Below, in pieces: positions 63,598-64,000 of a DNA stretch of 64,000 nt. The DNA lies in contig NZ_JTAN02000017.1 in assembly GCF_000949135.2 (NCBI RefSeq), forward strand, positions 310,001-374,000, read 5' to 3'. Position numbers and translations under genes: made by a program. Every line of letters starts with the position of its first letter. The stretch's first letter is position 1. Origin of the DNA: Burkholderia sp. USMB20 (GTDB lineage Bacteria; Pseudomonadota; Gammaproteobacteria; Burkholderiales; Burkholderiaceae). The notes below the pieces were generated by a model. The model did not search any database, had not been told where the DNA came from, and saw nothing but the letters and a program-made list of their open reading frames with translations.

Positions 63598-64000
63598 ATG
63601 AAAAAAACCGCCCTGTCCCAGATTCCGGCGCGCGGGCCGGCCGACCACGACGTACGAGATCAGATCGTTGCGGCAGCCACCGAGCACTTCAGCCTCTACG
63701 GCTACGAAAAGACGACCGTATCCGACCTCGCGAAGGCCATTGGCTTTTCGAAGGCCTATATCTACAAGTTCTTCGAATCGAAACAGGCGATCGGCGAAAT
63801 GATCTGCGCGAACTGCCTATACGCAATCGAAACCGAGGTTCAGACGGCCATGGCCGAGGCGGAATTGCCACCGGAAAAGCTGCGGCGGATGTTCAAGGTC
63901 TTCACCGAAGCGAGCCTGCGACTGTTCTTCCGCGACCGCAAGCTCTATGACATCGCCGCGTCGGCCGCCACCGGCAACTGGCAGTCGGTGCAGGCGTACG
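63598..64000 (+). CDS. TetR-family regulator, 3' end outside window
   Basis: 134 residues visible. TetR_N domain DQIVAAATEHFSLYGYEKTTVSDLAKAIGFSKAYIYKFF at residues 22-60; the C-terminal ligand domain is only begun. ATG 63598 is followed by several Lys codons. Divergent from the NodT efflux gene, it is the likely repressor acting on the palindrome at 63544-63567. The frame is still open at the window edge. Confidence 0.88.
   Translation, partial: MKKTALSQIPARGPADHDVRDQIVAAATEHFSLYGYEKTTVSDLAKAIGFSKAYIYKFFESKQAIGEMICANCLYAIETEVQTAMAEAELPPEKLRRMFKVFTEASLRLFFRDRKLYDIAASAATGNWQSVQAY

Overview
The window looks like accessory DNA (plasmid, secondary replicon or genomic island) of a Burkholderia-type betaproteobacterium. 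This rests on high GC, betaproteobacterial-looking housekeeping paralogues (pyruvate carboxylase, ETF alpha, class III alcohol dehydrogenase, pntAB), a naphthalene/salicylate-type regulator and oxygenase, and dense insertion-sequence debris. No rRNA, tRNA or CRISPR array was seen. Family assignments come from reading motifs; no database search was run.

Left arm (1-10.95 kb): one long minus-strand catabolic run under a divergent NahR-like LysR regulator. In transcription order it encodes ferredoxin reductase, oxygenase alpha, oxygenase beta, ferredoxin (the nagAa-G-H-Ab order of salicylate 5-hydroxylase), gentisate 1,2-dioxygenase, an FAH-family hydrolase, a benzoylformate-decarboxylase-like ThDP enzyme, an aldehyde dehydrogenase and an MHS-type transporter (cut by the window edge). 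Read together: 2-oxoacid -> aromatic aldehyde -> salicylate -> gentisate -> ring cleavage. At 11.2-16.7 kb a second LysR gene heads a plus-strand operon of LeuC/LeuD-type hydro-lyase, class III CoA-transferase and HMG-CoA-lyase-type lyase, which could finish a C4/C5 diacid such as maleate or citraconate.

Scrapyard 1 (16.7-25.6 kb): 5'-truncated etfA, IS6 remnant, decayed Crp/Fnr gene, a three-level nested IS stack (IS110-type in IS5-type in IS5-type), the integrase fragment it interrupts, and a 3'-truncated pyruvate carboxylase gene. Next comes an intact aceE-aceF pair (25.7-29.8 kb) without an E3 gene.

Middle catabolic cluster (30.5-39.5 kb): FAH hydrolase, SnoaL-like protein, AraC regulator (divergent), VOC/extradiol-type protein, flavin aromatic hydroxylase, cytochrome P450, PDR/VanB-type reductase and a BKACE (DUF849) enzyme. 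I cannot match this set to a described pathway. Scrapyard 2 (39.5-44.1 kb) holds an IS256 remnant, an IS2-group element inserted inside another copy of itself (both target duplications intact), a group II intron 3' end and an orphan IS3 transposase fragment.

Right arm (44.2-64 kb): FadL-type porin, VanA-like Rieske oxygenase with a convergent VanB-like reductase, a TetR gene followed by a GlxA-type AraC gene with palindromes upstream, a small VOC protein, the glutathione formaldehyde-detoxification pair (class III ADH and S-formylglutathione hydrolase), the three-gene pntAA-AB-B transhydrogenase, Lrp plus acetolactate synthase large subunit, and a NodT-type efflux lipoprotein flanked by two TetR genes. 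O-demethylation releases formaldehyde and consumes NAD(P)H, so the demethylase, formaldehyde and transhydrogenase modules make functional sense side by side.
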